Notes: generated by a model not told the origin, from the letters alone. A stretch of 64,000 nucleotides of DNA from Agrobacterium pusense (GCF_900102105.1 NZ_FNBB01000011.1:1-64000); one strand, 5' to 3'; positions 9,982 to 19,706 are shown, counted from the stretch's first letter. Numbers and translations are program-made.

Positions 9982-11019
9982 GTGGCGGAGATAAAGTCCC
10001 ATGAATTTGAGCGCTTCGCCGAGAATCCGGCGGAGCGCTTTCGCGTTTTCGTACTCTACGGGCCGGATCGCGGTCTCGTATCAGAACGCGCAACCCTCAT
10101 CGCCAAAAAGACGGGGATAGATCCCGACGACGCTTTTGCGTCGCTGAAATTGACTGCGTCCGATCTCCAGGGCGACCCGGGGCGTTTGCTGGACGAGGTG
10201 AACGCCATTGGTCTTTTCGGCGGCGAGAAACTTGTCTGGGTCAAGGGCGCGTCAGCTGAAAAGGCGTTGGTGGATGCCCTCCAGATTCTGGCGGAAACGC
10301 CGCCGGAAGCGAGCTTTCTCATCATCGAAGCAGGTGACATCAAGAAGGGCACGGGGCTGCGCAAGATCGCGGAACCGGCTCGATCCATCGCAGCCATTCC
10401 CTGTTACGCGGACGATGCGCGCGCACTGAACGCGTTGATAGACCAGGAACTTTCGGGCGACAATTTGCGTATCGCGCCTGCCGCGCGGCAACGGCTTATC
10501 GAATCGCTGGGGGGCGACCGTATCGCTTCACGAAACGAAATCCGCAAGCTGGCACTTTATTGCCGCGGCGCAGAGGTAATCGAGGAAGACGATGTCCTGG
10601 CCATCATCGGTGATGCCAGTACGGTTTCAGCCGATGACGCTGTTGACGCCATCCTGAAGGGTGACAGAAACGCGTTTTTCCATGCCACCCAGAAGATCAT
10701 TTCTTCCAAGACGCCGATCTTCCTCGTGCTTCAGGGGTGCCTCAAGCAATTCCAGCTGCTCGATCAGATGCGCGCCGAGATGGACGAGAAAAAGCAGCAG
10801 GCCGGTCAGGTCATGCAGACGCTTGGACGTCATATCCATTTTCGCCGGAAACCGGTCATCGAAAGAGCGCTGCGCACATGGCAGCCAGCGGCGATCGCGC
10901 GCGAGATGAACCGACTGCAGGCGGCCATCCTGCAAAGCCGCCAGCGCCAAAGTCTGGAGGAAAGCGTGGCCCTACTGACACTATTATCCACCACGCTGCA
11001 ATCCGGCCGCGGCGGATAA
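9982..11019 (+). CDS. holA: DNA polymerase III delta subunit
   Basis: Clamp-loader subunit that opens the beta sliding clamp; 345 aa, the usual size. The N-terminal FVLYGPDRGLVSERA segment corresponds to the degenerate AAA+ nucleotide-site region of HolA, and the C-terminal ~120 residues form the helical collar region. It starts with GTG at 9982, 11 bp after lptE, in the leuS-lptE-holA operon, and ends just before a strong terminator. In many rhizobia parB follows holA (recalled, not checked); here the next gene is a convergent ferredoxin. Confidence 0.93.
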   Translation: MAEIKSHEFERFAENPAERFRVFVLYGPDRGLVSERATLIAKKTGIDPDDAFASLKLTASDLQGDPGRLLDEVNAIGLFGGEKLVWVKGASAEKALVDALQILAETPPEASFLIIEAGDIKKGTGLRKIAEPARSIAAIPCYADDARALNALIDQELSGDNLRIAPAARQRLIESLGGDRIASRNEIRKLALYCRGAEVIEEDDVLAIIGDASTVSADDAVDAILKGDRNAFFHATQKIISSKTPIFLVLQGCLKQFQLLDQMRAEMDEKKQQAGQVMQTLGRHIHFRRKPVIERALRTWQPAAIAREMNRLQAAILQSRQRQSLEESVALLTLLSTTLQSGRGG

Positions 11020-11021
11020 AC

Positions 11022-11049
11022 AAAAGCCCTCGTGCAGACGAGGGCTTTT
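11022..11049. terminator. Bidirectional terminator between holA and fdxA
   Basis: A perfect 12-bp stem, AAAAGCCCTCGT with its complement, closes on a 4-nt GCAG loop. T runs flank it on both strands, so it can end both holA and the convergent fdxA transcript. Confidence 0.9.
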
Positions 11050-11083
11050 CAAATGTTAGTGCGAGACCGTCGCAAATCTGCGG

Positions 11084-11422
11084 TCAGTCGCCCTTGCCGG
11101 GCTCAGCAGAGAAATAAAGCTCCAGCTTGCCTTCGACACCATCCATTTCCTTGGCTTCCGGCATCGGGTCGCGCTTGATGGTGATGTTCGGCCAGATCGC
11201 GGCATATTCCGCATTGAGCTTCAGCCACTTGTCGAGACCCGGCTCCGTATCGGGTTTGATGGCCTCGGCAGGACATTCCGGTTCGCACACACCACAGTCG
11301 ATGCATTCGTCGGGATTGATGGCGAGGAAATTTTCGCCCTCGTAAAAGCAGTCGACAGGGCAGACCTCTACGCAATCGGTATATTTGCAGCGGATGCAAT
11401 TGTCGGTCACGACATATGTCAT
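11084..11422 (-). CDS. fdxA: 7Fe ferredoxin FdxA (3Fe-4S / 4Fe-4S)
   Basis: Small cytoplasmic electron carrier, 112 aa. Cysteines 9, 12, 17, 21 and 25 (the last in CPVDC) and 40, 43, 46 and 50 ([12 protein letters not shown]) match the Azotobacter-type seven-iron ferredoxin pattern, and the ~50-residue C-terminal extension is typical of the FdxA class. The ATG at 11422 has a GGAG site just upstream; the open frame continues to 11470 without support. It lies downstream of the S4-domain gene on the same strand with a 158-bp gap, so it may have its own promoter. The redox partner is unknown. Confidence 0.95.
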   Translation of the reverse strand: MTYVVTDNCIRCKYTDCVEVCPVDCFYEGENFLAINPDECIDCGVCEPECPAEAIKPDTEPGLDKWLKLNAEYAAIWPNITIKRDPMPEAKEMDGVEGKLELYFSAEPGKGD

Positions 11423-11580
11423 GATGAACTCCAGAATATGCAGGCCGGGTCTTTGGGCTTCGGAACACAAGCCGTCGCCCGGAATTCAGACAGGGCAATT
11501 TCGCAAGTGACGTAATGCCTTTGCTTGCAGATAGCAAGGATAAACAATTCTGAAAAACGGTGCTGACTTGGAGGTTTATT

Positions 11581-11997
11581 CTAATCTGTACTGCCGTCGC
11601 TGTCGGACAGAAACCTGTCGAGCGCTCTGCGCTCCTTTTTCGTCGGGCGTCCGCTGCCCGGCTGGCGCATTGCCTGCTCAAGGAGTGTCAGCCTGTCGGA
11701 AGGCTCCTTCGGCGGCGTCTGATCGTCATAGAGAAGTCTGGCTTCTTCATAGGGGCCGCGCCGCGTCCCGCCCGACTTCACCACCACGACCCTGTCCATC
11801 CGCTCGAAGCTTATTTCCAGCCTGTCGCCGTGCTTCACCGCATGACTGGGCTGGCGGACGACGACGCCATTGATCTTCACCTGTCCCGACTGAACGTAGC
11901 TCTGGGCGAGCGAACGGGATTTAGCCATGCGGGCAAAGAACAGCCACTTGTCCAGACGCTGACGCGTGCTTTCCAGTGGCTGTTCGCTGTTTCCCAT
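11581..11997 (-). CDS. S4-domain RNA-binding protein (Hsp15/HslR family)
   Basis: Small RNA-binding protein of the heat-shock-protein-15 family, which in E. coli binds stalled 50S-nascent chain complexes. 138 aa: an S4 fold spans about residues 11-70 (RLDKWLFFARMAKSRSLAQ, then QVKINGVVV and the PSHAVKHGDRLEI turn), and the tail is basic and charged. It starts only 4 bp after the end of the SUV3-like helicase gene, so the two form an operon, suggesting a shared role in RNA or ribosome handling. The tail ends KKERRALDRFLSDSDG. Confidence 0.85.
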   Translation of the reverse strand: MGNSEQPLESTRQRLDKWLFFARMAKSRSLAQSYVQSGQVKINGVVVRQPSHAVKHGDRLEISFERMDRVVVVKSGGTRRGPYEEARLLYDDQTPPKEPSDRLTLLEQAMRQPGSGRPTKKERRALDRFLSDSDGSTD

Positions 11998-12001
11998 AGG
12001 C

Positions 12002-15000
12002 TTACTTCTTCAGCTGCTCCTTGAGGGCAGCGAGCTTTGCGAAAGGCGAATCCGGGTCCAGCGGCTTTTCCTTGCGCGGTGGCTTGGCCTCGAAACGCTG
12101 CTGGCCCTGCGGCTTTCCGCCACGGTCGCTGCGCTCCGGCCTGTCCTTGCGCTCGCCACGATCATGACGATCATTATTGCGGTTGTTGCCGCGATCGGGA
12201 CGGCCGCCGTCACGCTTGCGCTCGCCCTCGCCGCCACGATTGGCTGCATCGCGGTTTGCCCCGTCGCGATTGTCACGGCGGCCTTCGCCGCGTCGCTCGC
12301 CTTGCTCGCGCGCTGCCTGCTCACGACCCTGGCCACGATTGCCGGGACGACGGTTTTCACCACGCTGGTTTTCATTGCGGCCACCCGGACGCCACAGAAG
12401 CACGGGCTTCGGCTCGGCGGCCTCACCGCTTTCCGCCGGAGCCGCTTCATTTGCAGCAGCCTCTTCACCGGCGGCTTCCGCGACCGGCGCCTCGGTAACG
12501 TCGCCTTCCACAACAGCAACCGCTTCGGAGGCCTGCTCTTCGGAAGCCGGCTCGTCCTGCTCGGTCTCAGCGCTATCCTCTTCGCCCGCCGTCGTTTCCG
12601 GGGCAGCCGGCGCGGTGGCGCCTGCCTGGCCGGCGAGGAAGGCCTGCGCCTCTTCCGCCGTCACCTGATCGGCACGGTAACCGAGGCCCTTGAGGATTTC
12701 TTCCATGTCATCGAGCGTTGCGCCGAGAATGGAAAGCATCGCGGTCGTCGTCGTGAAACGACGGCCATCATAAGCGCCTTCGGGGCGCGGCTGCTGGCCG
12801 GGCTTCCACTGCAGCAGCGGACGGATGAGATCGGCCAGACGCTCGAGAATGTCGATACGCACCGCGCGCTTTCCGAGGAAACGGAAACCGGCAAGCTTGT
12901 AGAACATGCGCTCGAAGCTGGCATCCGTAACGACCGAGGTGCGGCCTGCAGCCAGCACGGGAATAAGGTCGCCATAACCCGGCTTGCCAAGACCATCATT
13001 CTTCAAGGCCCAGAGCAGCGTCACAAGTTCTGCCGGAGCAGGCTTCAGGAGCGCAGGCAAAAAGACATGATAGGCGCCGAAACGCACGCCGTAACGCCGC
13101 ATGGAAGCACGCGCGTCCTGATCCAGCGACTTCACGTCTTCCGCGACGTCACGACGGAACAGCACGCCGAGATTTTCAACCAGCTGGAAAGCGAGACCCT
13201 TTGCGAGACCCTGAAGGTCTTCCGCACGGGAGATATCATCCAGCGGTTTCAGCACGGTTGCGATCTGGTGGTTGACGAAACGCTCGATCCGCGCGAGCGC
13301 GTGATCACGGGCATTACCGCTCAACTGCTCGTCGGCCAGCAGGATCACCCGCGGCTTCATGATATTGTCGCCGGCCGAAAGACGGGCAACCGGCTCGCCC
13401 AGCCAGCGAACCAGACCATCGGAGCTCAAAGCGAGATCGCCATTTCCACTGGCGTGCAGACGCGCGGCACGCGCCTCGTATTCGAGCGCGAGCGCCTTCT
13501 GCGCCGCAGCCTGCACGGCCTTCTGATCCGGCCCTTCCATTCCCGGCACCGGCGTGAACCGGAACCCGGCCAATTGGCCGACGTGATGACCTTCTACGAA
13601 GACATCACCATTTACACTGATTTCAGCTTCAAGCATCGCATTCTCTCTCAGGCGCCTCATGAGCACAGATGTCCTGCGATCAACAAAGCGTTTCGTCAAC
13701 CTTTCATGTAGCGCATCGGACAATCGATCCTCGATTTCCCGAGTCTTTTCTTGCCAGTGTGTCGGATCGGCAAGCCATCCTGGGCGGTTCGATACATAAG
13801 TCCATGTTCTGATCTGCGCAATCCTCGCAGACAAGGTATCGATCTCTCCATCCGTGCGGTCGGCGCGACGCACCTGTTCGGCCATGAAATCCTCGTTCAC
13901 CGTACCGCGCTTGACGAGGTCGAAATAGAGCGTGGAGATCAGATCCGCATGCTGCGCCGGGGCGATACGGCGATAGTCCGGAAGCGCGCAGGCCTCCCAG
14001 AGCTTTTCCACCCGTGCATCGGTCGTCGTCACGTCGATAATTTCGGGATAACGGGACAGATACTCCAGCGCCTGCTGGTCGATGGCCGGCAGGGCGCGCG
14101 AAAGCCCCTGGATCGCCGGCGCAGCGTCAAGGCTCGCACGCAGATTGGCGATAGAGGAAAAATCGAAGTTTTTCGTCCGCCACTGCAACACCTTCACCGC
14201 ATCGAACTGATGCGTCTCGATCCGCTCCACCAGTTCGTCATCGAACGGGTCGACACGGCCTGTCACCCCGAAGGTGCCGTCACGAAGATGGCGGCCGGCG
14301 CGGCCGGCGATCTGGCCGATTTCGCCCGGATTGAGATTGCGGAATTGATAACCGTCGAATTTTCGGTCCTGCGCGAAAGCGACGTGATCGACATCGAGGT
14401 TAAGGCCCATGCCGATAGCGTCCGTCGCGACCAGATATTCGACATCGCCGGACTGATAGAGACCCACCTGCGCATTGCGCGTGCGGGGCGAAAGCGCGCC
14501 TAGCACAACGGCCGCGCCGCCCCGCTGGCGGCGCACCAGTTCGGCAATGGCATAGACCTCATCGGCGGAAAAAGCGACAATCGCCGTGCGCTGCGGCAGG
14601 CGGGTTATCTTCTTCTGGCCGGCATAAAAAAGCTGCGACAGACGCGGTCGCTCCACCACGGTAATTCCCGGCAGCAGCTTTTCGAGGATCGGGCGCATCG
14701 TGCCCGCCCCCAGCAGCAGCGTTTCCTCCCGACCGCGCAGATGCAGAACCCGGTCGGTAAAGATATGCCCGCGTTCGAGATCGCCTGCCAGCTGCACCTC
14801 ATCGATTGCAACGAAGGCGGCCGTCGTTTCGCGCGGCATGGCTTCCACTGTGCAAACGGAATACTTGGCTTTTGGGGGTGAGATTTTTTCTTCGCCGGTT
14901 ATCAGCGCCACATTGGGCGCCCCCACCTTTTCGACCAGACGGGTATAGACCTCGCGCGCCAAAAGGCGCAGCGGCAGGCCGATGACACCGCTGCCATGCG

Positions 15001-15085
15001 CCACCATACGCTCAATCGCGTAATGGGTCTTGCCGGTGTTGGTGGGGCCGAGAACGGCCGTGACACCGCGGCCGCTCAGGATCAT
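12002..15085 (-). CDS. SUV3-like superfamily 2 RNA helicase
   Basis: ATP-dependent RNA helicase of the group related to mitochondrial SUV3, found widely in alphaproteobacteria; about 1027 aa. Motif I GPTNTGKT is at residues 13-20 and motif II DEVQ near 95-98. The second RecA-like domain carries ATDAIGMGLNLDVDHV and the motif VI region QIAGRAGRH. From about residue 830 the sequence becomes an acidic Glu/Ala-rich stretch and then an Arg/Asn/Gly-rich tail, probably disordered and RNA-binding. I chose the ATG at 15085; a TTG five codons upstream (15100) is possible. It is the first gene of an operon with the S4-domain gene. A role in RNA decay is inference. Confidence 0.9.
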   Translation of the reverse strand: MILSGRGVTAVLGPTNTGKTHYAIERMVAHGSGVIGLPLRLLAREVYTRLVEKVGAPNVALITGEEKISPPKAKYSVCTVEAMPRETTAAFVAIDEVQLAGDLERGHIFTDRVLHLRGREETLLLGAGTMRPILEKLLPGITVVERPRLSQLFYAGQKKITRLPQRTAIVAFSADEVYAIAELVRRQRGGAAVVLGALSPRTRNAQVGLYQSGDVEYLVATDAIGMGLNLDVDHVAFAQDRKFDGYQFRNLNPGEIGQIAGRAGRHLRDGTFGVTGRVDPFDDELVERIETHQFDAVKVLQWRTKNFDFSSIANLRASLDAAPAIQGLSRALPAIDQQALEYLSRYPEIIDVTTTDARVEKLWEACALPDYRRIAPAQHADLISTLYFDLVKRGTVNEDFMAEQVRRADRTDGEIDTLSARIAQIRTWTYVSNRPGWLADPTHWQEKTREIEDRLSDALHERLTKRFVDRRTSVLMRRLRENAMLEAEISVNGDVFVEGHHVGQLAGFRFTPVPGMEGPDQKAVQAAAQKALALEYEARAARLHASGNGDLALSSDGLVRWLGEPVARLSAGDNIMKPRVILLADEQLSGNARDHALARIERFVNHQIATVLKPLDDISRAEDLQGLAKGLAFQLVENLGVLFRRDVAEDVKSLDQDARASMRRYGVRFGAYHVFLPALLKPAPAELVTLLWALKNDGLGKPGYGDLIPVLAAGRTSVVTDASFERMFYKLAGFRFLGKRAVRIDILERLADLIRPLLQWKPGQQPRPEGAYDGRRFTTTTAMLSILGATLDDMEEILKGLGYRADQVTAEEAQAFLAGQAGATAPAAPETTAGEEDSAETEQDEPASEEQASEAVAVVEGDVTEAPVAEAAGEEAAANEAAPAESGEAAEPKPVLLWRPGGRNENQRGENRRPGNRGQGREQAAREQGERRGEGRRDNRDGANRDAANRGGEGERKRDGGRPDRGNNRNNDRHDRGERKDRPERSDRGGKPQGQQRFEAKPPRKEKPLDPDSPFAKLAALKEQLKK

Positions 15086-15543
15086 GGGGCGAAAATTCAA
15101 CGTACTATCCGCGAATCGACTTCATCTGCTTGGCGTGCCACCCACATCAACGGTATGGGCCGCACGCACCACACATGGCAATGCCTGCCGACAAAGGCAA
15201 TAGGCCTCACCCGCAAAGTGCTACAAGGCGACCAGTCAACGAAATTTTCCATTTCGATTCAGATAGTTGAACAAGAAAAAAGAATCCGGCGAAAATGAAA
15301 TCGATTCGGCTGCGGAACAGTCTGCGAACGAATCGAATACGAATCGCTGACTCCTCGTGATTCAGCTTTTGTTCTCCGCAATATCTGGTTGGCGAAGTCA
15401 CGGCCTCTACCAGATTATGAATCCGGATAAGTCCTTGGCCGGATTCGGCATTACGGTAAAACCGCCGGTCGGAAAATCCGGGAATCGGCTGTCAAGCGCC
15501 AATCCCCGAAAAGCCGTTCCGAAGCCGGCTCCACAAGCCGAGA
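15086..15543. other. 458-bp noncoding region with a dense GANTC cluster
   Basis: No convincing gene lies between the end of the FAD hydroxylase gene and the start of the helicase gene (both minus strand). Eleven GANTC sites begin at 15113, 15256, 15282, 15303, 15330, 15341, 15349, 15359, 15419, 15442 and 15482. Ten of them fall within 231 bp, where about one is expected by chance. GANTC is the target of the CcrM adenine methyltransferase. Two sites form the arms of an inverted repeat, GAATCCGG (15419-15426) and CCGGATTC (15439-15446). The helicase promoter is presumably inside. Confidence 0.75.
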
Positions 15544-16758
15544 TCAGAGTGCCTCACCGGTGAGCAAACGCGGCGCATTTGCATCCGTGGTACCGGCGGC
15601 CTGGCCAATGAAATAGGATTTGAGACCCGGCAAACGATCCACCACGCCGAGACCGAAATCGCGCATGATGCGAATGGGACCGACATCATTGGAGAACAGC
15701 CGGTTCAGCACATCCGTGGTCACCCCCATCCGCAAGGTGTCGAACCGGCGCCAGGACTGATACCGCTCCAGAACATTGAGGGAGCCGATGTCGAGGCCGA
15801 GACGGTCAGCTTCAACCACGGTTTCGGCCAGAGCCGCCACATCCTTGAAACCGAGATTGAGGCCTTGACCCGAGATCGGGTGAATACCGTGGGCCGCATC
15901 ACCGGCGAGCGCGAAACGCGACGCGACGAAGGACCGTGCCAAAGTGAGACCCAGCGGAAAGGCGCGCCGGGGACCGACAGGGCGGATCGTGCCGAGCTTG
16001 TGGCCGAACCGGCGCTCAAGCTCCTCCTCGAACACCAGGTCGTCGGCGGCCACAAGCCTGTCGGCATCGGCGGTGCGTTCGGTCCAGACAAGCGAAGACC
16101 GGTTTCCCTTCAACGGCAGAATGGCGAAGGGTCCGGATGGCAGGAAATGCTCCTCGGCGCAGCCTTCGTGCGGTCGCTCATGCTCAACGGTCGTCACGAT
16201 GCCTGACTGATCGTAAGCCCAGTGCACCGTCTTGATGCCAGCCATATCCCGAAGAGCCGAGCGAACACCATCACAGGCAATCAGCAATCGCGCTTCGAGC
16301 GTCGATCCGTCGGAAAGGTGAATAGCCGTCGACTGCGGTCCTGCTGTAAAATCGGAAACACTGAGGCCGTGGCGGATTTCTATGCCCAGGCGTGCGCAAA
16401 GGCCCCGCAACGCGCCTACCAGAGCGACGTTTGGAACCATATGGGCAAAGGGCCGGCCCTCTTCCACCGCGCCGTCAAACGTCAGGAACACGGGACGTAC
16501 CGGATCGGCGGTTTTCGAATCGGTAACGATCATCTTGTGGATCGGCTGGGCTTCCGGCTCGATCTCGTTCCAGATGCCGAAAACATCGAGCATGCGGGTA
16601 GCCGCTGCGATAATGGCGGACGCGCGAACATCCTTCGCCCAGACATCCTCAGGAGCGGCTTCAATTACCTGCACATTCAGATGCGGGGCCGCCTGATTGA
16701 TTGCCACAGCAACGGAAAGACCGACATATCCGCCGCCTGCCACCACAACGTCCAGCAT
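15544..16758 (-). CDS. FAD-dependent hydroxylase, UbiH/UbiF/COQ6 family
   Basis: Flavin monooxygenase of the ubiquinone-biosynthesis hydroxylase family, adding a hydroxyl group to the quinone ring at the inner membrane. 404 aa. The N-terminal VVVAGGGYVGLS (residues 4-15) is the dinucleotide-binding GxGxxG loop, and GDAAHGIHPISGQGLNLGFKDV near residue 285 is the second FAD motif. The ATG at 16758 has GGAGAAG before it; the frame runs on to 16881 without support. The ring carbon modified (C5, C6 or C1) cannot be told from sequence, so no symbol is given. It is divergent from tesB. Confidence 0.9.
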   Translation of the reverse strand: MLDVVVAGGGYVGLSVAVAINQAAPHLNVQVIEAAPEDVWAKDVRASAIIAAATRMLDVFGIWNEIEPEAQPIHKMIVTDSKTADPVRPVFLTFDGAVEEGRPFAHMVPNVALVGALRGLCARLGIEIRHGLSVSDFTAGPQSTAIHLSDGSTLEARLLIACDGVRSALRDMAGIKTVHWAYDQSGIVTTVEHERPHEGCAEEHFLPSGPFAILPLKGNRSSLVWTERTADADRLVAADDLVFEEELERRFGHKLGTIRPVGPRRAFPLGLTLARSFVASRFALAGDAAHGIHPISGQGLNLGFKDVAALAETVVEADRLGLDIGSLNVLERYQSWRRFDTLRMGVTTDVLNRLFSNDVGPIRIMRDFGLGVVDRLPGLKSYFIGQAAGTTDANAPRLLTGEAL

Positions 16759-16844
16759 CGCGCTTCTCCTCAAATCTTGTGCACGCATCATCGGCGCACT
16801 ATAGACCATGTGACGTCTTCCTACAGCCGGAGCAGGCCGAAAAA

Positions 16845-17729
16845 ATGTCGCATCCCTTGCAATCGTCAGACCCGATGGCAAATCTCATCGCCACGCTCGA
16901 TCTTGAGAAGCTGGAAGAGAACCTTTACCGGGGCGAAAGCCCGCAGATCGGCTGGCAACGGGTTTTTGGTGGTCAGGTCATTGCACAGGCCCTGATCGCC
17001 GCGCAAAGAACCGTGGATGACGATCGCTTCGTGCATTCGTTGCACGCCTATTTCATGCGTCCCGGCGACCCGCTGGTGCCCATCGTCTACCAGGTCGAGC
17101 GTATCCGCGATGGCGCCAGTTTCTGCACCCGTCGCGTGGTCGCCATCCAGCACGGCAAAGCCATTTTTTCCATGTCGGCGTCGTTCCAGATATTCGAGGA
17201 CGGTTTTACCCATCAGATCAGGATGCCTGATGTGACGCCGCCTGAAAAACTGATGAGCGAGGAACAGATGCAGGCGGCTTTCCTCGCAAAGGCGCCCGCT
17301 TCGATCCGCAACTACTGGAGCAACAAGCGGCCGATCGAGATCAGGCCGGTCTCGCTGACCCACTACATCTCAAAAGAAAAGCTGGAGCCGCAGCAGGATA
17401 TCTGGGTCCGTGCCGTTGGAAGCGTACCTGACGATCCGCGCCTGCAATCCGCCATTCTCGCCTATCTCTCCGACATGACGCTGCTGGACACCTCGCTCTA
17501 TGCCCATGGTACGACGATCTTCGATCCTTCGATCCAGGTGGCAAGCCTGGACCACGCCATGTGGTTTCATCGTCCCTGCCGGCTGGATGACTGGCTGCTC
17601 TATACACAGGACAGCCCCAGCGCCTCGGGCGCGCGCGGTTTGACCCGTGGCAATATTTTCACCAGACAGGGTGAACTGGTCGCCTCCGTGGCGCAGGAAG
17701 GTTTGATCCGCAAAAGGGCAAATGATTAA
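16845..17729 (+). CDS. tesB: Acyl-CoA thioesterase II
   Basis: Cytoplasmic double-hotdog thioesterase that hydrolyses medium and long acyl-CoA to free acid and CoA; 294 aa, close to E. coli TesB. The first hotdog holds GGQVIAQALIAAQRTV and HSLHAYFMRPGD; the second holds YLSDMTLLDTS and the conserved SLDHAMWFHRP segment, which carries the family's Asp/Thr/Gln network. The ATG at 16845 gives the expected length; the frame extends upstream into the divergent hydroxylase gene without support. It is a single gene upstream of the glnK promoter region. Confidence 0.94.
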   Translation: MSHPLQSSDPMANLIATLDLEKLEENLYRGESPQIGWQRVFGGQVIAQALIAAQRTVDDDRFVHSLHAYFMRPGDPLVPIVYQVERIRDGASFCTRRVVAIQHGKAIFSMSASFQIFEDGFTHQIRMPDVTPPEKLMSEEQMQAAFLAKAPASIRNYWSNKRPIEIRPVSLTHYISKEKLEPQQDIWVRAVGSVPDDPRLQSAILAYLSDMTLLDTSLYAHGTTIFDPSIQVASLDHAMWFHRPCRLDDWLLYTQDSPSASGARGLTRGNIFTRQGELVASVAQEGLIRKRAND

Positions 17730-17734
17730 ATAAA

Positions 17735-17756
17735 GTGCGTTTTCTAAAAATCGCAC
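17735..17756. promoter_or_regulatory. Candidate NtrC-type enhancer palindrome
   Basis: The arms GTGCG (17735-17739) and CGCAC (17752-17756) form an inverted repeat about 100 bp upstream of the sigma-54 promoter of glnK. Position and half-site core (TGC...GCA) suit an NtrC site, but the match to the TGCACC/GGTGCA consensus is partial. Confidence 0.4.
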
Positions 17757-17814
17757 ATTTTATAGACGCAAAATTCGCCGACAAATGCCCCTTTTTCAGA
17801 CGTCCGTCATATAA

Positions 17815-18291
<477 letters not shown>

Positions 18292-18320
18292 AGCACGGCT
18301 GACAGGGGAGTTTTCTAGCT

Positions 18321-19667
18321 ATGCAACTCAACAAGTTTTTGACGCTCGGCAAGCTGGGCGCAACAGCGACGGCCCTGATGGCCCCGGCCATCGCCTTTGC
18401 CCAGGATGCAGCGCCGGCCGCAGCCGCAGCGCCTGTTCCGGAAAAGGCCGACACAGCCTTCATGTATGTCGCCACAATCCTCGTGCTGTTCATGATCCTC
18501 CCGGGCCTGGCGCTGTTTTACGGCGGTCTTGTCCGCACGAAGAACATGCTCTCCGTTCTCATGCAGTGCACGGTCATCACCGCCGTCATGATGCTCATCT
18601 GGGTCATCTACGGTTACTCTTTCGCCTTCGGCGGCGGCACCGGCCCTTATTTCGGCGGCTTCGGCAAGCTGTTCCTGTCGGGCGTTTCGCTTGACAGCAC
18701 CTCGGCAACCTTCTCGCAAGGCGTCGTGATCTACGAATATACCTTCATCGCCTTCCAGATGACCTTTGCGGCCATCACCCCGGCGCTGATCATCGGTGCC
18801 TTCGCGGAACGCGTGAAGTTCTCCGCCGTCATCCTCTTCACCATCCTTTGGGCCACCTTCGTGTATTTCCCGGTCGCCCATATGGTCTGGGACGCAAACG
18901 GCCTGATCTTCGGCATGGGCGCTCTCGACTTCGCCGGCGGCACGGTCGTCCACATCAATGCCGGTATCGCAGGCCTGATCGGCGCGATCATGGTCGGCAA
19001 GCGCACCGGCTTCGGCAAGGACATGATGGCTCCTCACTCCATGACACTGACACTCGTCGGTGCAGCCATGCTGTGGTTCGGCTGGTTCGGCTTCAACGCC
19101 GGCTCCAACCTCGAAGCATCGGGTGGTGCGGTTCTCGCAACCATGAACACCTTCCTCGCAACCGCAGCCGCCATTGTTTCCTGGTCGCTGGTTGAAAGCT
19201 TCACCCGTGGCAAGGCATCCATGCTGGGCGCCGCTTCGGGCATGATCGCCGGCCTCGTTGCCGTCACACCTGCTGCAGGCTCGGTTGGCCCGATGGGTGC
19301 CATCGTTCTCGGCCTCATCGTCTCGCCGATCTGCTACTTCTTCGTCTCCGTGGTGAAGAACAAGTTCGGTTACGACGATACCGCTGACGTCTTCGGCGTT
19401 CACGGCATCGGCGGCATCATCGGCGCACTCGGCACCGGCATCTTCACCTCGCCGCTACTCGGCGGCACCGGCAAGCCCGAATTCTCCATCGCCTCGCAGC
19501 TCTGGACGCAGTTCGTGGCCGTCGCCATCACCATCGTCTGGTGCGCCATCGTCTCGGCGATCCTTTACAAGATCGTCGATGTGATCGTCGGGCTCCGCGT
19601 CCCGGTCGAAGCCGAGCGCGAAGGTCTGGACCTCGCCACCCACGGCGAAGCCGCTTACCACTCCTGA
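18321..19667 (+). CDS. amtB: Ammonium transporter AmtB
   Basis: Trimeric inner-membrane ammonium channel, 448 aa. It begins with a cleavable signal (cut after AIAFA), an Ala/Pro-rich linker, and then about 11 membrane segments. The signature DFAGGTVVHINAGIAGL contains the structural Asp and the first pore histidine; the twin histidine is in DVFGVHGIGG. The ATG follows GGGGAG with good spacing. It forms an operon with glnK under the sigma-54 promoter and ends before a strong terminator. GlnK binding on its cytoplasmic face is expected to close it under nitrogen excess. Confidence 0.97.
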   Translation: MQLNKFLTLGKLGATATALMAPAIAFAQDAAPAAAAAPVPEKADTAFMYVATILVLFMILPGLALFYGGLVRTKNMLSVLMQCTVITAVMMLIWVIYGYSFAFGGGTGPYFGGFGKLFLSGVSLDSTSATFSQGVVIYEYTFIAFQMTFAAITPALIIGAFAERVKFSAVILFTILWATFVYFPVAHMVWDANGLIFGMGALDFAGGTVVHINAGIAGLIGAIMVGKRTGFGKDMMAPHSMTLTLVGAAMLWFGWFGFNAGSNLEASGGAVLATMNTFLATAAAIVSWSLVESFTRGKASMLGAASGMIAGLVAVTPAAGSVGPMGAIVLGLIVSPICYFFVSVVKNKFGYDDTADVFGVHGIGGIIGALGTGIFTSPLLGGTGKPEFSIASQLWTQFVAVAITIVWCAIVSAILYKIVDVIVGLRVPVEAEREGLDLATHGEAAYHS

Positions 19668-19706
19668 TTCCGGGAAAATGGGGTTCTCCATCCCCATCCC
19701 CGAAAG

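Noticed and set aside
11966-13711. 581-aa plus-strand open frame
   Set aside because: It mirrors the low-complexity tail and C-terminal part of the helicase gene; composition artefact.
18315-19403. 362-aa minus-strand open frame rich in Asp, Glu and His
   Set aside because: Antisense to amtB; amino-acid composition is the complement of a membrane protein.
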